From CAVQDV01 sp963711375 (GTDB lineage: Bacteria; Pseudomonadota; Gammaproteobacteria; Coxiellales; Coxiellaceae), in NCBI GenBank assembly GCA_963711375.1, contig CAVQDV010000005.1:186001-250000 (forward strand): DNA of 64,000 nucleotides, read 5' to 3'. Below, in pieces: positions 8,967 through 18,240 of the stretch. Within the stretch, counting starts at the first letter, position 1; the number at the start of each line of letters is the position of its first letter. The notes beneath the pieces were generated by a model. It had not been told where the DNA came from, made no database searches, and saw nothing but the letters and a program-made list of their open reading frames with translations. Position numbers and translations under genes: made by a program.

Positions 8967-11372
8967 TTAAGTACGTGAAAATTCATCAACCGCCAAAGCA
9001 TCCCTTTGCAGTGTTTCAAGTTCGATGAGCTGGTCTCGTTCAAGCTCGGAGATCTCACCTGAATTATAGGCCTTTTTCGCCTTTTCAGCGAGTGTAAGAA
9101 CCTCTTTTATTTCACTTTTAGCAAGCCCTTTCTTTAGTTTACTTAAAATGGGCTCCGCTTTGATTTGGGCTAAAAAGGCTTTTTCAATTCTGCCTAAAGG
9201 ATCTTCTGGGGATTTACCAATATAACAAAGCTCAGTCAAAGTCTCTCTTAATGTGATATTTTTCTGCATAGAATCCGCTAGCTGGAAGGATAGCGCGTCT
9301 TTTGGATATCGATAGCCCTTTGAAAATGGAAAACAAAACCACAGCATTAAGCGGCCAAACCAGTGCCATGGATAGTTTTCAAAAACCAACTGTAAAACAC
9401 GATAAATTTGGTAAAAACAATATTGCGTGCTCCAATCCACATAAACCATCTGTTCGTCTGGCTCGCCCTGATCATAAAAGTGTTTAAGCGTTGCGGAGCA
9501 CAGGTATAAATGAGACAAAGCATCGCCCAATCGAGCTGAGGTAGTTTCTTTAATTTTTAATTCCTTGCCTAAAATCGCTAAGGTTAAATCAGAGGTAAAC
9601 GCAAACACAGAACTTAATCGACTGAGCTGGCGAAAATGCCAATTTAATTTTTTCGTTTTTGGAGCATGCGCACCAAAAGCATTCGTTAAGCCATACCAAA
9701 AAGTGCGAGAAAAATTTCGCACAATCATTCCCACATGTTTAAAAAATAAATAATCGAATTCCTTTAATTTAGAAGCATCTTCCGAATCTGCATTTGCAAT
9801 TTCTCCGCGTAAATATGGGTGGCAACGCATAGCGCCTTGCCCAAAAATAATTAAATTTCGCGTTAAAATATTCGCGCCTTCCACCGTTATGCTGGTTGGC
9901 ATGCCGTCGTGCAAATTGCCCAAATAATTTCGAGGGCCCATTTGAATACCACGACCGCCATGAATATCCATCGCATGCGCCACGGCTTTTCTCGCCATTT
10001 CTGTCAAATGATATTTAATAATTGCAGATGCCACCGAGGGACGAACATCAAATCCCACGGCTTGCGCAGTGAAAATTCTTGCGGATTCCGAAATAAAGGC
10101 AAAACCCCCAATTCGCGCTAAGGCTTCCTGCACGCCTTCAAATTCCCCAATCGAACGCTGAAATTGCTGGCGAATATGCGAATAGGCCCCCGTCATTCGG
10201 TAACACAATTGTATGCTGGAAGTCGCCAAGGCCGGTAAAGAAATTCCACGACCGACAGACAAACATTCCATCATCATCATCCATCCCTGTCCTCGCCGCT
10301 CGATCCCACCAATTAGCCATTCCATCGGAATAAAAACATCCTTTCCGCGAATCGGGCCATTCATAAACGCTAAATTCAGCGGATAATGGCGAGTACCAAT
10401 TTCAATCCCAGGGTGATTCGCTGGAATTAAGGCCAAGGTAATTCCAAGATTTTTTTTGTCGCCTATTAAATGATCTGGATCAAATAACTTAAAGGCCAAA
10501 CCAATTAAGGTTGCCACTGGCGCCAAGGTTATATATCGTTTCTCCCAATTAAGACGAATACCCAGAATTTCTTTGCCCTGGTATTCCCCTTTGCAAACGA
10601 TGCCATGGTCGCTGATGCTGGTTGCATCCGATCCTGCTCCGGGTGCTGTCAGCGCAAAACAAGGAATTTCTTCGCCTCTTGCCAAACGCGGCAAATAATA
10701 ATTTTTTTGCTCCTCGGTCCCGTAATTATGAATAAATTCGGCAGGCCCGAGTGAATTTGGCACCATTATTGAAATGGCAGCGCTATGAGAACGAGAAGCA
10801 ATAGTGGCAACAACCGTTGAATGCATTAAAGGTGAAAATCCCAAACCCTCGTATTTCTTCTCTATCCCCAATCCCAAAAATTTTTCACGCTTAATAAATT
10901 CCCACGCCGCTGGTGATAAATCTTTATCTTTGTGAACAATTTTCCAATCATCCAGTAAATCACAAAGCGCGCCTACTTTGTGTTCTAAAAAATCTCGCTC
11001 TTCAGAGCTTAATTCTGGTTTCGGATAATTCAGTAATTTTTTCCAATCTGGTACGCCTGTAAAAAATTCTTTTTCGTACCACAAACCACCAGCTTCTAAG
11101 ACTTCTTGCTCACTGCGCGCTAATTTTGGCTGCTGTTTTTGAACCCACAGGATCAGAGGAATCGTGACATAACGATAACGCAAGGGTCTCGCAAGAAAAA
11201 ATACCGTAAAACACGCCAATAAAAACCAAAGGACGCAAGCGCTAAAGAGCGAAAAAGCCAAAAAATGTGTGAAAATCCAGATTAAAACAGTGAAGGCTGG
11301 AATCCAAAATAAAGCGCGAATGCGATAAAATGCCGTTAACCAAACTGCAACCAATAATGCAATCCATGCCAT
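8967..11372 (-). CDS. fadE: Acyl-CoA dehydrogenase, FadE family
   Basis: Flavin-dependent first step of beta-oxidation, membrane associated. Residues 1-75 contain two or three hydrophobic helices (ALLVAVWLTAFY, LFWIPAFTVLIWIFTHFLAF, CVLWFLLACFTVFFLA). The catalytic part has the ACAD features CFALTAPGAGSDATS, GVQEALARIGGFAFI and HGGRGIQMGPRNYLGN. 801 residues is close to E. coli FadE (about 814), far longer than soluble acyl-CoA dehydrogenases. ATG at 11372 is preceded by AGAAGGAAATTTAAA. First gene of fadE-fadI-fadJ. Confidence 0.94.
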   Translation of the reverse strand: MAWIALLVAVWLTAFYRIRALFWIPAFTVLIWIFTHFLAFSLFSACVLWFLLACFTVFFLARPLRYRYVTIPLILWVQKQQPKLARSEQEVLEAGGLWYEKEFFTGVPDWKKLLNYPKPELSSEERDFLEHKVGALCDLLDDWKIVHKDKDLSPAAWEFIKREKFLGLGIEKKYEGLGFSPLMHSTVVATIASRSHSAAISIMVPNSLGPAEFIHNYGTEEQKNYYLPRLARGEEIPCFALTAPGAGSDATSISDHGIVCKGEYQGKEILGIRLNWEKRYITLAPVATLIGLAFKLFDPDHLIGDKKNLGITLALIPANHPGIEIGTRHYPLNLAFMNGPIRGKDVFIPMEWLIGGIERRGQGWMMMMECLSVGRGISLPALATSSIQLCYRMTGAYSHIRQQFQRSIGEFEGVQEALARIGGFAFISESARIFTAQAVGFDVRPSVASAIIKYHLTEMARKAVAHAMDIHGGRGIQMGPRNYLGNLHDGMPTSITVEGANILTRNLIIFGQGAMRCHPYLRGEIANADSEDASKLKEFDYLFFKHVGMIVRNFSRTFWYGLTNAFGAHAPKTKKLNWHFRQLSRLSSVFAFTSDLTLAILGKELKIKETTSARLGDALSHLYLCSATLKHFYDQGEPDEQMVYVDWSTQYCFYQIYRVLQLVFENYPWHWFGRLMLWFCFPFSKGYRYPKDALSFQLADSMQKNITLRETLTELCYIGKSPEDPLGRIEKAFLAQIKAEPILSKLKKGLAKSEIKEVLTLAEKAKKAYNSGEISELERDQLIELETLQRDALAVDEFSRT

Positions 11373-11433
11373 TTTAAATTTCCTTCTGTTTCACGCTTCG
11401 TTAATTTCCAGCAGGAATCGCTGTAAACTTACT

Positions 11434-11460
11434 AGCAATTTCTGCTTTAGCGGAATTGCT
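11434..11460. repeat. Dispersed palindromic element, copy 3
   Basis: AGCAATTTCTGCTTTAGCGG plus AATTGCT, one base shorter on one arm than the perfect copy at 56974. A broken half-copy (CCAGCAGGAATCGCTG) lies just before it at about 11408-11423. It lies in the space between fadE and the aminopeptidase gene, which are on the same strand. Confidence 0.7.
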
Positions 11461-11527
11461 GACCTGATTATCAATAATGACAGATTCTCCTTCTTGATCC
11501 AAGACTCATTTCCTTCTTGTTAAGCGT

Positions 11528-12889
11528 TTAGTCGACGCAGTGTCTTTTGATGAACTCAAAAACTCCGCGAAATCCTAGTGCTTCTGCGCCTGCAGGGCGG
11601 CCTTGGGAAGGCTTAAAATTCCACGCATAAAGATCAATATGCGCCCAAGCTTGATCGGCAGGTACAAAAGTCTCTAAAAATAAAGCCGCCGTGATGGCGC
11701 CCGCCATGGGGACCTCGGCCGCATTCACTAAATCGGCGACATCGCTTTTTAAATATTCTCGATAGGGTTGATAGAGGGGCAAGCGCCACATTGGGTCACC
11801 TACGGCGAGACTCGATTCTAAAAGTTGCGCCGATAAAGATTCGCTATTGGTAAAAAGTGCCGGTAATTCTGGTCCCAAAGCCACGCGCGCCGCGCCCGTT
11901 AATGTGGCAAAATCAAAAATCCATTTTGGTTTCTCCGCCACAGCCTCAATAAGAGCATCTGCTAAAATTAGGCGCCCTTCTGCATCGGTGTTACTCACCT
12001 CGATCGTCTTCCCGTTATGCGCACGCAACACTTCCCCAGGCCGATAACTGGAAGCTGAAACAGCATTTTCAACCGCGGGAATTAATACTCGCAATTGCAC
12101 TGGCAATTTCTGGCTAATAATTAAACGTGCTAAACCCAATGCATAAGCGGCGCCTGCTTTATCTTTTTTCATGAGGCGCATACCATTACCGGTTTTTAAA
12201 TTTAAACCCCCTGTATCAAAACAGACACCCTTACCGATCAGAACAACTAAAGGATGTTTTGTATTTCCCCATCGAATATCAATCATTCTGGGTTCGTGCG
12301 CTGCGCCTCGTCCAACCGCATAGGTTAAGGGAAATCCGCTCGTCACTAATTCCTCTCCGGTCACCACACTCACGGTGGCTCCATGAGCTTGTCCTAATTC
12401 CAAAGCCTCTTTTGCAATTTCGCCAGGACTAAAATCTTCCGTTGGGGTATTAATCATGTCACGGATAAAATAAACGCTTTTGACTATATCCTTCAATAAT
12501 TTTTCATCGGGAATAGCGGAGATATCTAAGCGAGCGAGAACTTTTTTGCCTAGGCGATATTTTTCATAACGATAAGAGCCAAAGGCAAAAGCCATCGCAT
12601 AGTGAAAAGAATTTTCAGTGAAACGATAAGTACCTTCTGGCAAAAGATTCGGCAAATCGCCCACCGCCCAAAAATCTTCACGATTATTAATCATAAGCAA
12701 AACCAAGGCAATTTCCTGGTGATGATTGGGGATTAGAATAGAGCGACCACGTTCAGGGGTAAATCCTGTCGCTGTAAGCCAGCTATTTACTGATCCACTT
12801 TGCGTACTTAGCCATGTAACATATTCATTTACAGGGACGGTACAGATTGGGACTGCTCCAGAACTATCGTTTACGAAAAATTCAAACAT
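11528..12889 (-). CDS. M17-family leucyl aminopeptidase
   Basis: Cytosolic metallo-aminopeptidase. The C-terminal catalytic domain has the M17 metal and active-site segments: GKGVCFDTGGLNLK (metal ligands and Lys), KKDKAGAA, and the family signature NTDAEGRLILADAL. The N-terminal domain (~1-150) is shorter than in PepA, giving 453 residues against about 500, closer to PepB-like or other short M17 enzymes, so I give no symbol. ATG at 12889 follows AAGGAGCGCTA. Divergent from miaB with a 64-base shared promoter region. Confidence 0.93.
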   Translation of the reverse strand: MFEFFVNDSSGAVPICTVPVNEYVTWLSTQSGSVNSWLTATGFTPERGRSILIPNHHQEIALVLLMINNREDFWAVGDLPNLLPEGTYRFTENSFHYAMAFAFGSYRYEKYRLGKKVLARLDISAIPDEKLLKDIVKSVYFIRDMINTPTEDFSPGEIAKEALELGQAHGATVSVVTGEELVTSGFPLTYAVGRGAAHEPRMIDIRWGNTKHPLVVLIGKGVCFDTGGLNLKTGNGMRLMKKDKAGAAYALGLARLIISQKLPVQLRVLIPAVENAVSASSYRPGEVLRAHNGKTIEVSNTDAEGRLILADALIEAVAEKPKWIFDFATLTGAARVALGPELPALFTNSESLSAQLLESSLAVGDPMWRLPLYQPYREYLKSDVADLVNAAEVPMAGAITAALFLETFVPADQAWAHIDLYAWNFKPSQGRPAGAEALGFRGVFEFIKRHCVD

Positions 12890-12953
12890 TAGCGCTCCTT
12901 AGAATTAGCCTCCACTATAGCAAAAAGCCCAGAACCGTACTACAATCCTGCCC

Positions 12954-14270
12954 ATGAAAAAAGTTTATATCAAAACCCACGGCTGTCAGATGAACGAATA
13001 CGATTCCAGCAAAATGCTGGACGTGCTTCGTGCCGCCGAGGGCTATGAACTCACTCAAAACCCCGAAGAAGCAGAAATCTTGCTGCTTAACACCTGTTCA
13101 ATCCGAGAAAAAGCGCAAGAAAAAGTATTCTCAGAGCTTGGTCGATTTCGTCCGTTTAAGGCCAAAAACCCCAAGGTTATTATCGGTGTAGGGGGCTGCG
13201 TGGCCAGCCAAGAAGGAGATGGCATTGTCAAACGTGCCCCCTTTGTGGATGTTGTTTTTGGCCCTCAAACTTTGCATCGTCTACCCGAATTAATCACCCA
13301 ATCTATTAAGACTAAAAAGCCAGCTGTAGACTTAAGCTTCCCCGAAATCGAAAAATTTGATCATCTACCCGAACCCAAAGCCGATGGCCCCACCGCCTGT
13401 GTTTCTATCATGGAAGGCTGCAGTAAATATTGCAGTTTTTGCATTGTTCCTTATACCCGTGGCGAAGAAATAAGCCGTCCATTTGACGATGTCCTCGCAG
13501 AAATTTTCAGCTTATCGACCCAAGGCGTAAAAGAAATTAATTTGCTTGGCCAGAACGTGAATGATTATCGAGGTCTGCAACACGATGGTACTATCGCGGA
13601 TCTGGCTCTGCTTATTCATTATGTGGCAGCGATGGATGGCATAGAGCGCATCCGTTTTACCACTTCGCATCCGAATGCCTTTGGCGATAATCTCATCGAA
13701 GCCTACGCCGAAGAACCAAAGCTTGCCAATCATCTGCATTTGCCAGTACAAAGTGGTTCTGATCGAATTCTGGCTGCTATGAAACGAAATTACACCACGC
13801 TGGAATATAAATCCAAAATTCGGGCGCTACGAAAAGTTCGGCCAGACATTAGTATTTCGACTGACATTATTGTTGGCTTTCCAGGCGAAACCGAAGCCGA
13901 CTTTGCGGCTACTATGAATCTTGTTAATGACATTCGTTTTGATCGATCCTTTAGCTTCATCTACAGCCGACGCCCTGGAACCCCTGCTGCTTCCTTGGTG
14001 GACGAAGTGTCTGAAGAAGTTAAAAAGCAACGCTTAGGCCTTCTACAGCATCGTTTACGCCAGCTGGAGCTGGAACACGCTGAGGCTATGCTGAGCACGC
14101 GACAAGTCTTACTGGTCACTGGGCTCTCCAAAAAGGGCTCTACGCAATTGCAAGGCCGCACGGAAAATAATCGTGTGGTCAATTTTACAGGGCCCGAGGA
14201 GCTTATTGGCCAACTCGTGGAAGTAAAAATTACAGAAGCCTTACCCAATTCCCTGCGCGGTGAACTATAA
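12954..14270 (+). CDS. miaB: tRNA-2-methylthio-N6-dimethylallyladenosine synthase
   Basis: Radical-SAM methylthiotransferase modifying A37 of tRNAs that read UNN codons. N-terminal UPF0004 domain begins YIKTHGCQMNEYDS with the three cluster Cys (GCQMN, LLNTCSIREKA, GVGGCVASQEG); the radical-SAM cluster CSKYCSFCIVPYTRG is at ~155-170; a C-terminal TRAM domain follows (~375-437). 438 residues is the normal length. It leads the conserved row miaB-phoH-ybeY-ybeX-lnt. Ribosome-site strength is modest (ATCCTGCCC before ATG). Confidence 0.96.
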   Translation: MKKVYIKTHGCQMNEYDSSKMLDVLRAAEGYELTQNPEEAEILLLNTCSIREKAQEKVFSELGRFRPFKAKNPKVIIGVGGCVASQEGDGIVKRAPFVDVVFGPQTLHRLPELITQSIKTKKPAVDLSFPEIEKFDHLPEPKADGPTACVSIMEGCSKYCSFCIVPYTRGEEISRPFDDVLAEIFSLSTQGVKEINLLGQNVNDYRGLQHDGTIADLALLIHYVAAMDGIERIRFTTSHPNAFGDNLIEAYAEEPKLANHLHLPVQSGSDRILAAMKRNYTTLEYKSKIRALRKVRPDISISTDIIVGFPGETEADFAATMNLVNDIRFDRSFSFIYSRRPGTPAASLVDEVSEEVKKQRLGLLQHRLRQLELEHAEAMLSTRQVLLVTGLSKKGSTQLQGRTENNRVVNFTGPEELIGQLVEVKITEALPNSLRGEL

Positions 14271-14299
14271 TAGGGTTAGGCACATAATAGAGAGCTCGG

Positions 14300-15292
14300 A
14301 TGAAATTGGCTGAATCAACCCGTTATCTTACCCTAACACCCCCCAACAACGACCGCCTTGCCAAACTGTGTGGACAATTTAATCAGAATTTGAATGTTAT
14401 CGAACGCGCCCTGGGCGTTGAAATTAATAATCGTGGCAATGAATTTGAAATAATTGGAAGCCCGGTTTCTACTGAAAAAGCGCAAGAGACTTTAGTGCAA
14501 CTCTATCATCAAACAGAACAGGGTAAAGCGCTTTCGGTGACACAAATTCAATTGCTCTTAAAATCGGTTTATAGCGAACAAGAGCCCAGCAGTGAAACCA
14601 CAAAACAAATGCTGGAAGATGCCACTATTCGACTGGCTCGTTGCAGCGTGGTGCCTCGTACACCCAATCAACGTCATTATATAAAATCCATCGAAAATTT
14701 TGATATAAATTTTGGCATTGGGCCCTCGGGTACTGGAAAAACATTTTTAGCCGTTGCGCGAGCGGTAGCTGCTTTAGAAAAAGAACAAATTAGTCGAATT
14801 GTTTTAGTTCGCCCTGCTGTAGAAGCCGGCGAAAAACTCGGCTTTTTACCGGGTGATATGTCTCAAAAAGTCGATCCTTATTTACGCCCTTTATATGATG
14901 CACTTTATGAAATGTTGGGCGCCACGCAAACGGTTAAATTAATCGAAAAGGGTATTATTGAAATTGCGCCTCTGGCCTTTATGCGTGGTCGAACGTTAAA
15001 TGATTCTTTTATTATTTTAGATGAAGGACAAAATACCACGCAAAGTCAGATGAAAATGTTTTTAACGCGTATTGGATTTGGATCTAAAGCCGTCATTACC
15101 GGCGATATTACCCAAATCGATTTGCCGCACAATTCTGAATCGGGCCTTAGACATGCCATCAGCATTTTGCATGATATCGAACAAATTAAATTTACGTTTT
15201 TTGGCGCGAAAGATGTCGTACGTCATCCTATTGTCCAAAAAATTATTGAAGCCTACGAATACATGGAAAAATCGGAGTCACAAAACCCATGA
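14300..15292 (+). CDS. ybeZ: PhoH family ATPase (YbeZ)
   Basis: P-loop protein implicated with YbeY in RNA processing. Walker A GPSGTGKTFLAVARAVAAL at about 140-158 and Walker B/DEGQNTT (IILDEGQNTTQSQMK) are intact; the N-terminal ~100 residues match the short KH-like extension of this family. 330 residues is normal. It is 29 bases after miaB and its stop overlaps the ybeY start as ATGA. Confidence 0.95.
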   Translation: MKLAESTRYLTLTPPNNDRLAKLCGQFNQNLNVIERALGVEINNRGNEFEIIGSPVSTEKAQETLVQLYHQTEQGKALSVTQIQLLLKSVYSEQEPSSETTKQMLEDATIRLARCSVVPRTPNQRHYIKSIENFDINFGIGPSGTGKTFLAVARAVAALEKEQISRIVLVRPAVEAGEKLGFLPGDMSQKVDPYLRPLYDALYEMLGATQTVKLIEKGIIEIAPLAFMRGRTLNDSFIILDEGQNTTQSQMKMFLTRIGFGSKAVITGDITQIDLPHNSESGLRHAISILHDIEQIKFTFFGAKDVVRHPIVQKIIEAYEYMEKSESQNP

Positions 15293-15774
15293 CAGTGACC
15301 GTCCTCTTGCAAAATGCTGATGATGAATCCCCATCGACAGCTGATTTTCAACGCTGGGTAAACCATGCACTCATTCATGTTTCCACCGAAATTCCAAGCG
15401 CGGTTACTGAGATGACCGTTCGTATTGTCGACGAAAATGAAAGCGCCCAATTAAATGAAGAATTTCGAAAAAAAACTGGTCCAACAAATATTTTGTCATT
15501 TTATTATGATCCCATGCCGGGTTTTGAACATGAATCCTTGGGTGATCTCGCTATTTGCAAAAACATAGTGATTAACGAAGCAAAATTGGCACAAAAATCC
15601 ACTTTAGCGCACTGGGCACACTTAACGGTGCATGGTGTTCTACATTTGCTTCGGTTTGATCATGAAAATGATGAAGAGGCTAAAGTAATGGAAAGTCTCG
15701 AAATAGAAATATTAAATAAGCTAGGATTTGCGAATCCTTATTTGGATCCCGAACAAGGAAAAATTCATGACTAA
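15289..15774 (+). CDS. ybeY: Endoribonuclease/rRNA maturation factor YbeY
   Basis: Zn-dependent protein for 16S rRNA 3' maturation and ribosome quality control. The metal site HGVLHLLRFDHENDEE near residue 114 keeps all three His of the HGxLHLxGxDH motif, but the usual Gly before the last Asp-His pair is Arg-Phe (LLRFDH). TNILSF occurs upstream as in the family. ATGA overlap with ybeZ and an 8-base overlap with ybeX show tight coupling. Confidence 0.94.
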   Translation: MTVTVLLQNADDESPSTADFQRWVNHALIHVSTEIPSAVTEMTVRIVDENESAQLNEEFRKKTGPTNILSFYYDPMPGFEHESLGDLAICKNIVINEAKLAQKSTLAHWAHLTVHGVLHLLRFDHENDEEAKVMESLEIEILNKLGFANPYLDPEQGKIHD

Positions 15775-16609
15775 GGATGCTCGAAAATCCCTTAAAAAAA
15801 GAATGTGGCATGCTTTTTTGCGCAAACCCAATAACCGTGAAGAACTTACGCTTATTCTTTCCGATGCGCAAAAAGATGGTATTTTAAATCATGATGCATT
15901 TAAAATGATTGAAGGCGTTCTTCAGGTTTCCAACATGAAAGTTCGCGATGCTATGATTCATCGACAGCAGATGGTTGTCCTTCCCGCCGATGCCACCTAC
16001 GAAACGGCTCTCCCAATTATGATCGGCTCTGCCCACTCACGTTTTCCGGTAGTCGGGGAAAATCGTGATGAAGTGCTCGGAATACTCCTCGCCAAAGATC
16101 TCTTACAATTTTCACTCGAAGAGAATAGGCTGCAATTGCAAATTCGTGATTTAGTTCGCCCCGCCGTTTTTATACCTGAAAGTAAACGCTTGGATGTGCT
16201 TTTGAAAGAATTCCAGCAAAATCGCAGTCACATGGCCATTGTCGTTGATGAATATGGAAATGTAGCGGGATTTATTACCATCGAGGATGTCTTGGAAGAA
16301 ATTGTCGGTGAAATTGCGGATGAATATGACCCTTCAGAAGAAAAATCGCATATTCATCAAACCGACGAAAGAAATTTTATCGTTCGCTCTATAACGCCCA
16401 TCGAGGAATTTAATAACTACTTTTCTACTGAAATTCCAGATGATGAGTTCGACACTATTGGGGGCATTATTCTTCAAAAATTTAGTCACATGCCAAAAAG
16501 AGGCGAATGGGTAAGTCTTGATGATTTTACGGTAACGGTCTTGCAAGCCACTGGCCGAAAGCTCCAGCTCTTGCGTTTCACCAAAAATCCTGCAGAAATC
16601 AAAGAGTAA
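15767..16609 (+). CDS. ybeX: CorC/YbeX-type CBS-domain protein
   Basis: Soluble protein with two CBS domains (~45-165: MIHRQQMVVLPADATYETAL and MAIVVDEYGNVAGFITIEDVLEEIVGEI) and a C-terminal CorC_HlyC domain (~190-275). Known as magnesium/cobalt efflux factor CorC and linked to ribosome maturation with YbeY. Start at 15767 (MTKDARKSLKKRM) overlaps the ybeY stop by 8 bases; upstream codons of the same frame lie inside ybeY. 280 residues is typical. Confidence 0.93.
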   Translation: MTKDARKSLKKRMWHAFLRKPNNREELTLILSDAQKDGILNHDAFKMIEGVLQVSNMKVRDAMIHRQQMVVLPADATYETALPIMIGSAHSRFPVVGENRDEVLGILLAKDLLQFSLEENRLQLQIRDLVRPAVFIPESKRLDVLLKEFQQNRSHMAIVVDEYGNVAGFITIEDVLEEIVGEIADEYDPSEEKSHIHQTDERNFIVRSITPIEEFNNYFSTEIPDDEFDTIGGIILQKFSHMPKRGEWVSLDDFTVTVLQATGRKLQLLRFTKNPAEIKE

Positions 16610-16621
16610 ATCTGATATCAT

Positions 16622-16656
16622 CCCCTCTCCCCTTGCGGGAGAGGGTGGGTTTTTTT
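16622..16656 (+). terminator. CCCTCTCCC-type repeat acting as a likely rho-independent terminator
   Basis: CCCTCTCCCC, a TTGC loop and GGGAGAGGG form a strong hairpin followed by GTGGG and a run of seven T (16650-16656), directly between ybeX and lnt. It belongs to the same repeat family as 17048-17086 and 59101-59137. Confidence 0.7.
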
Positions 16657-16672
16657 ATTTGGGGAATCTGTT

Positions 16673-18223
16673 GTGTTAATAAAATTAATATTCGCTGCAA
16701 TTGCGGGCATAGCCCTCACTTTTTCCTTTGCCCCTTTTAATTTTTATCCGCTGGCTTTTTTTTCCGTGGCGGCCTTAGCTTATTTGTGGATGCAGGAAAC
16801 ACCAAAACAGGCTTTTTTTACAGGCCTTTTTTATGGCATTGGTTTTTACGGCAGCTCCACTTATTGGATTTATATTTGTATTCATTATTTTGGAAATGCG
16901 CCAATTATTATTGCGGCGATTGTCACTGTACTTTTTGTCGTGTTTTTAGCGTTTTTATTTTTTGCTCTATTAGGTGCCGGAACAAGCTACCTGCTTCAAA
17001 AATCTCAACAAAAGCCAAATAAGAACACCGGCGAAAGGCAAGCAACACCCCCTCTCCCCTTGCGGGAGAGGGCCGGGGTGAGGGGGCTTCTCTTTATCTT
17101 CCCAGCCTGCTGGGTCCTCGGCGAATTCTGGCGAACCTACATCTTAACTGGATTTCCGTGGCTATTATTGGGCTACAGTCAAATGAGCACCCCACTCCGA
17201 AATCTTGCTCCTATCGTTGGTGTTTATGGTCTTTCATTTATCACCGCATTAATCAGCTGCATTTTCTTAGCACTAGCTAATAAAACCACCAGCACCAAGA
17301 TAAAATACACTGGCATAATATTAATGGCGCTTATTTTTACAGTCGCTTTTTCCCTCAATTCTGTTCAATGGACTAAACCAAGCCGTGCACCCATCACCGT
17401 CAGTTTAATTCAGGGCAATATTGATCAAAATCACAAATGGGATTTACAATATTTAATCAGCATTTTGGAAACCTACACCAATTTAAGCAAAATGCAATGG
17501 CACAGTAATTTAATTATTTGGCCTGAGGCGGCCGTGCCCACTTTTCCAGAAGAACTTCCTGAATTTCTAAACGCATTAAACGAAAAAGCCAAAGCAAACC
17601 ATAGCAGTTTGCTGTTCGGAATTCCCTTGCAAAATACCATTACCAAGCAATATTACAATGGAATGATGGTGCTTGGAGACAGCCAAGGAATTTATGAAAA
17701 AGAACATCTCGTTCCCTTCGGAGAATATTTGCCATTAAAATTTTTATTTGCGTGGTTTTATCATTATTTTCAAGTGCCAATGTCAAGTGCGGAACCAGGG
17801 CCCCGTTATCAAGTGCCGCTTCAAATTGATAGCATGAAAATTGCGCCCTTCATTTGCTATGAAATTATTTATCCCTGGCGCGTGCTACGCGACACGATTG
17901 GCCGACAATTCTTGGTCACGATCAGTGATGATAGCTGGTATGGCGATTCCATTGCCTTACCTCAGCATCAACAGATGGCCCAAATGCGCGCGCTGGAAAC
18001 TGGTCGATATTTGCTTCTTGCGGCCAATACCGGCATCACTGCTATCATCAATCCTAAAGGTGAAGTGAATAAAATAGCACCAATAAATCGAGGATATGTC
18101 CTGACAGGCGAAATCACTCCTATGGAGGGCAATACCCCGTTGATGTTCTGGCAATATTACCCCATACTAGCCCTCGCTTTCTTATCGATATTAGCCGGAT
18201 TTTTAAGGCCAATGCATTACTAA
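16673..18223 (+). CDS. lnt: Apolipoprotein N-acyltransferase
   Basis: Inner-membrane enzyme adding the third acyl chain to lipoproteins. About six membrane helices occupy residues 1-210; the periplasmic nitrilase-fold domain follows with the catalytic triad E285 (IWPEAAVP), K343 (YEKEHLVPFGEY) and C395 (APFICYEIIYP). It begins with GTG at 16673, preceded by GGGGAATCT. Residues 120-138 (from GERQATPPLP to AGVRG) are encoded by a dispersed repeat inserted in frame in the loop between two helices; otherwise length and order are as in the family. Confidence 0.95.
   Translation: MLIKLIFAAIAGIALTFSFAPFNFYPLAFFSVAALAYLWMQETPKQAFFTGLFYGIGFYGSSTYWIYICIHYFGNAPIIIAAIVTVLFVVFLAFLFFALLGAGTSYLLQKSQQKPNKNTGERQATPPLPLRERAGVRGLLFIFPACWVLGEFWRTYILTGFPWLLLGYSQMSTPLRNLAPIVGVYGLSFITALISCIFLALANKTTSTKIKYTGIILMALIFTVAFSLNSVQWTKPSRAPITVSLIQGNIDQNHKWDLQYLISILETYTNLSKMQWHSNLIIWPEAAVPTFPEELPEFLNALNEKAKANHSSLLFGIPLQNTITKQYYNGMMVLGDSQGIYEKEHLVPFGEYLPLKFLFAWFYHYFQVPMSSAEPGPRYQVPLQIDSMKIAPFICYEIIYPWRVLRDTIGRQFLVTISDDSWYGDSIALPQHQQMAQMRALETGRYLLLAANTGITAIINPKGEVNKIAPINRGYVLTGEITPMEGNTPLMFWQYYPILALAFLSILAGFLRPMHY
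17048..17086 (+). repeat. CCCTCTCCC-type repeat inside the lnt reading frame
   Basis: CCCCCTCTCCCCTTGCGGGA continues with GAGGGCCGGGGTGAGGGGG, a full element of the family found at 16622 and 59101 (opposite orientation). It is translated as PPLPLRERAGVRG without disturbing the frame. Confidence 0.85.
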
Positions 18224-18240
18224 TTTTAGAGGATTTTTCC

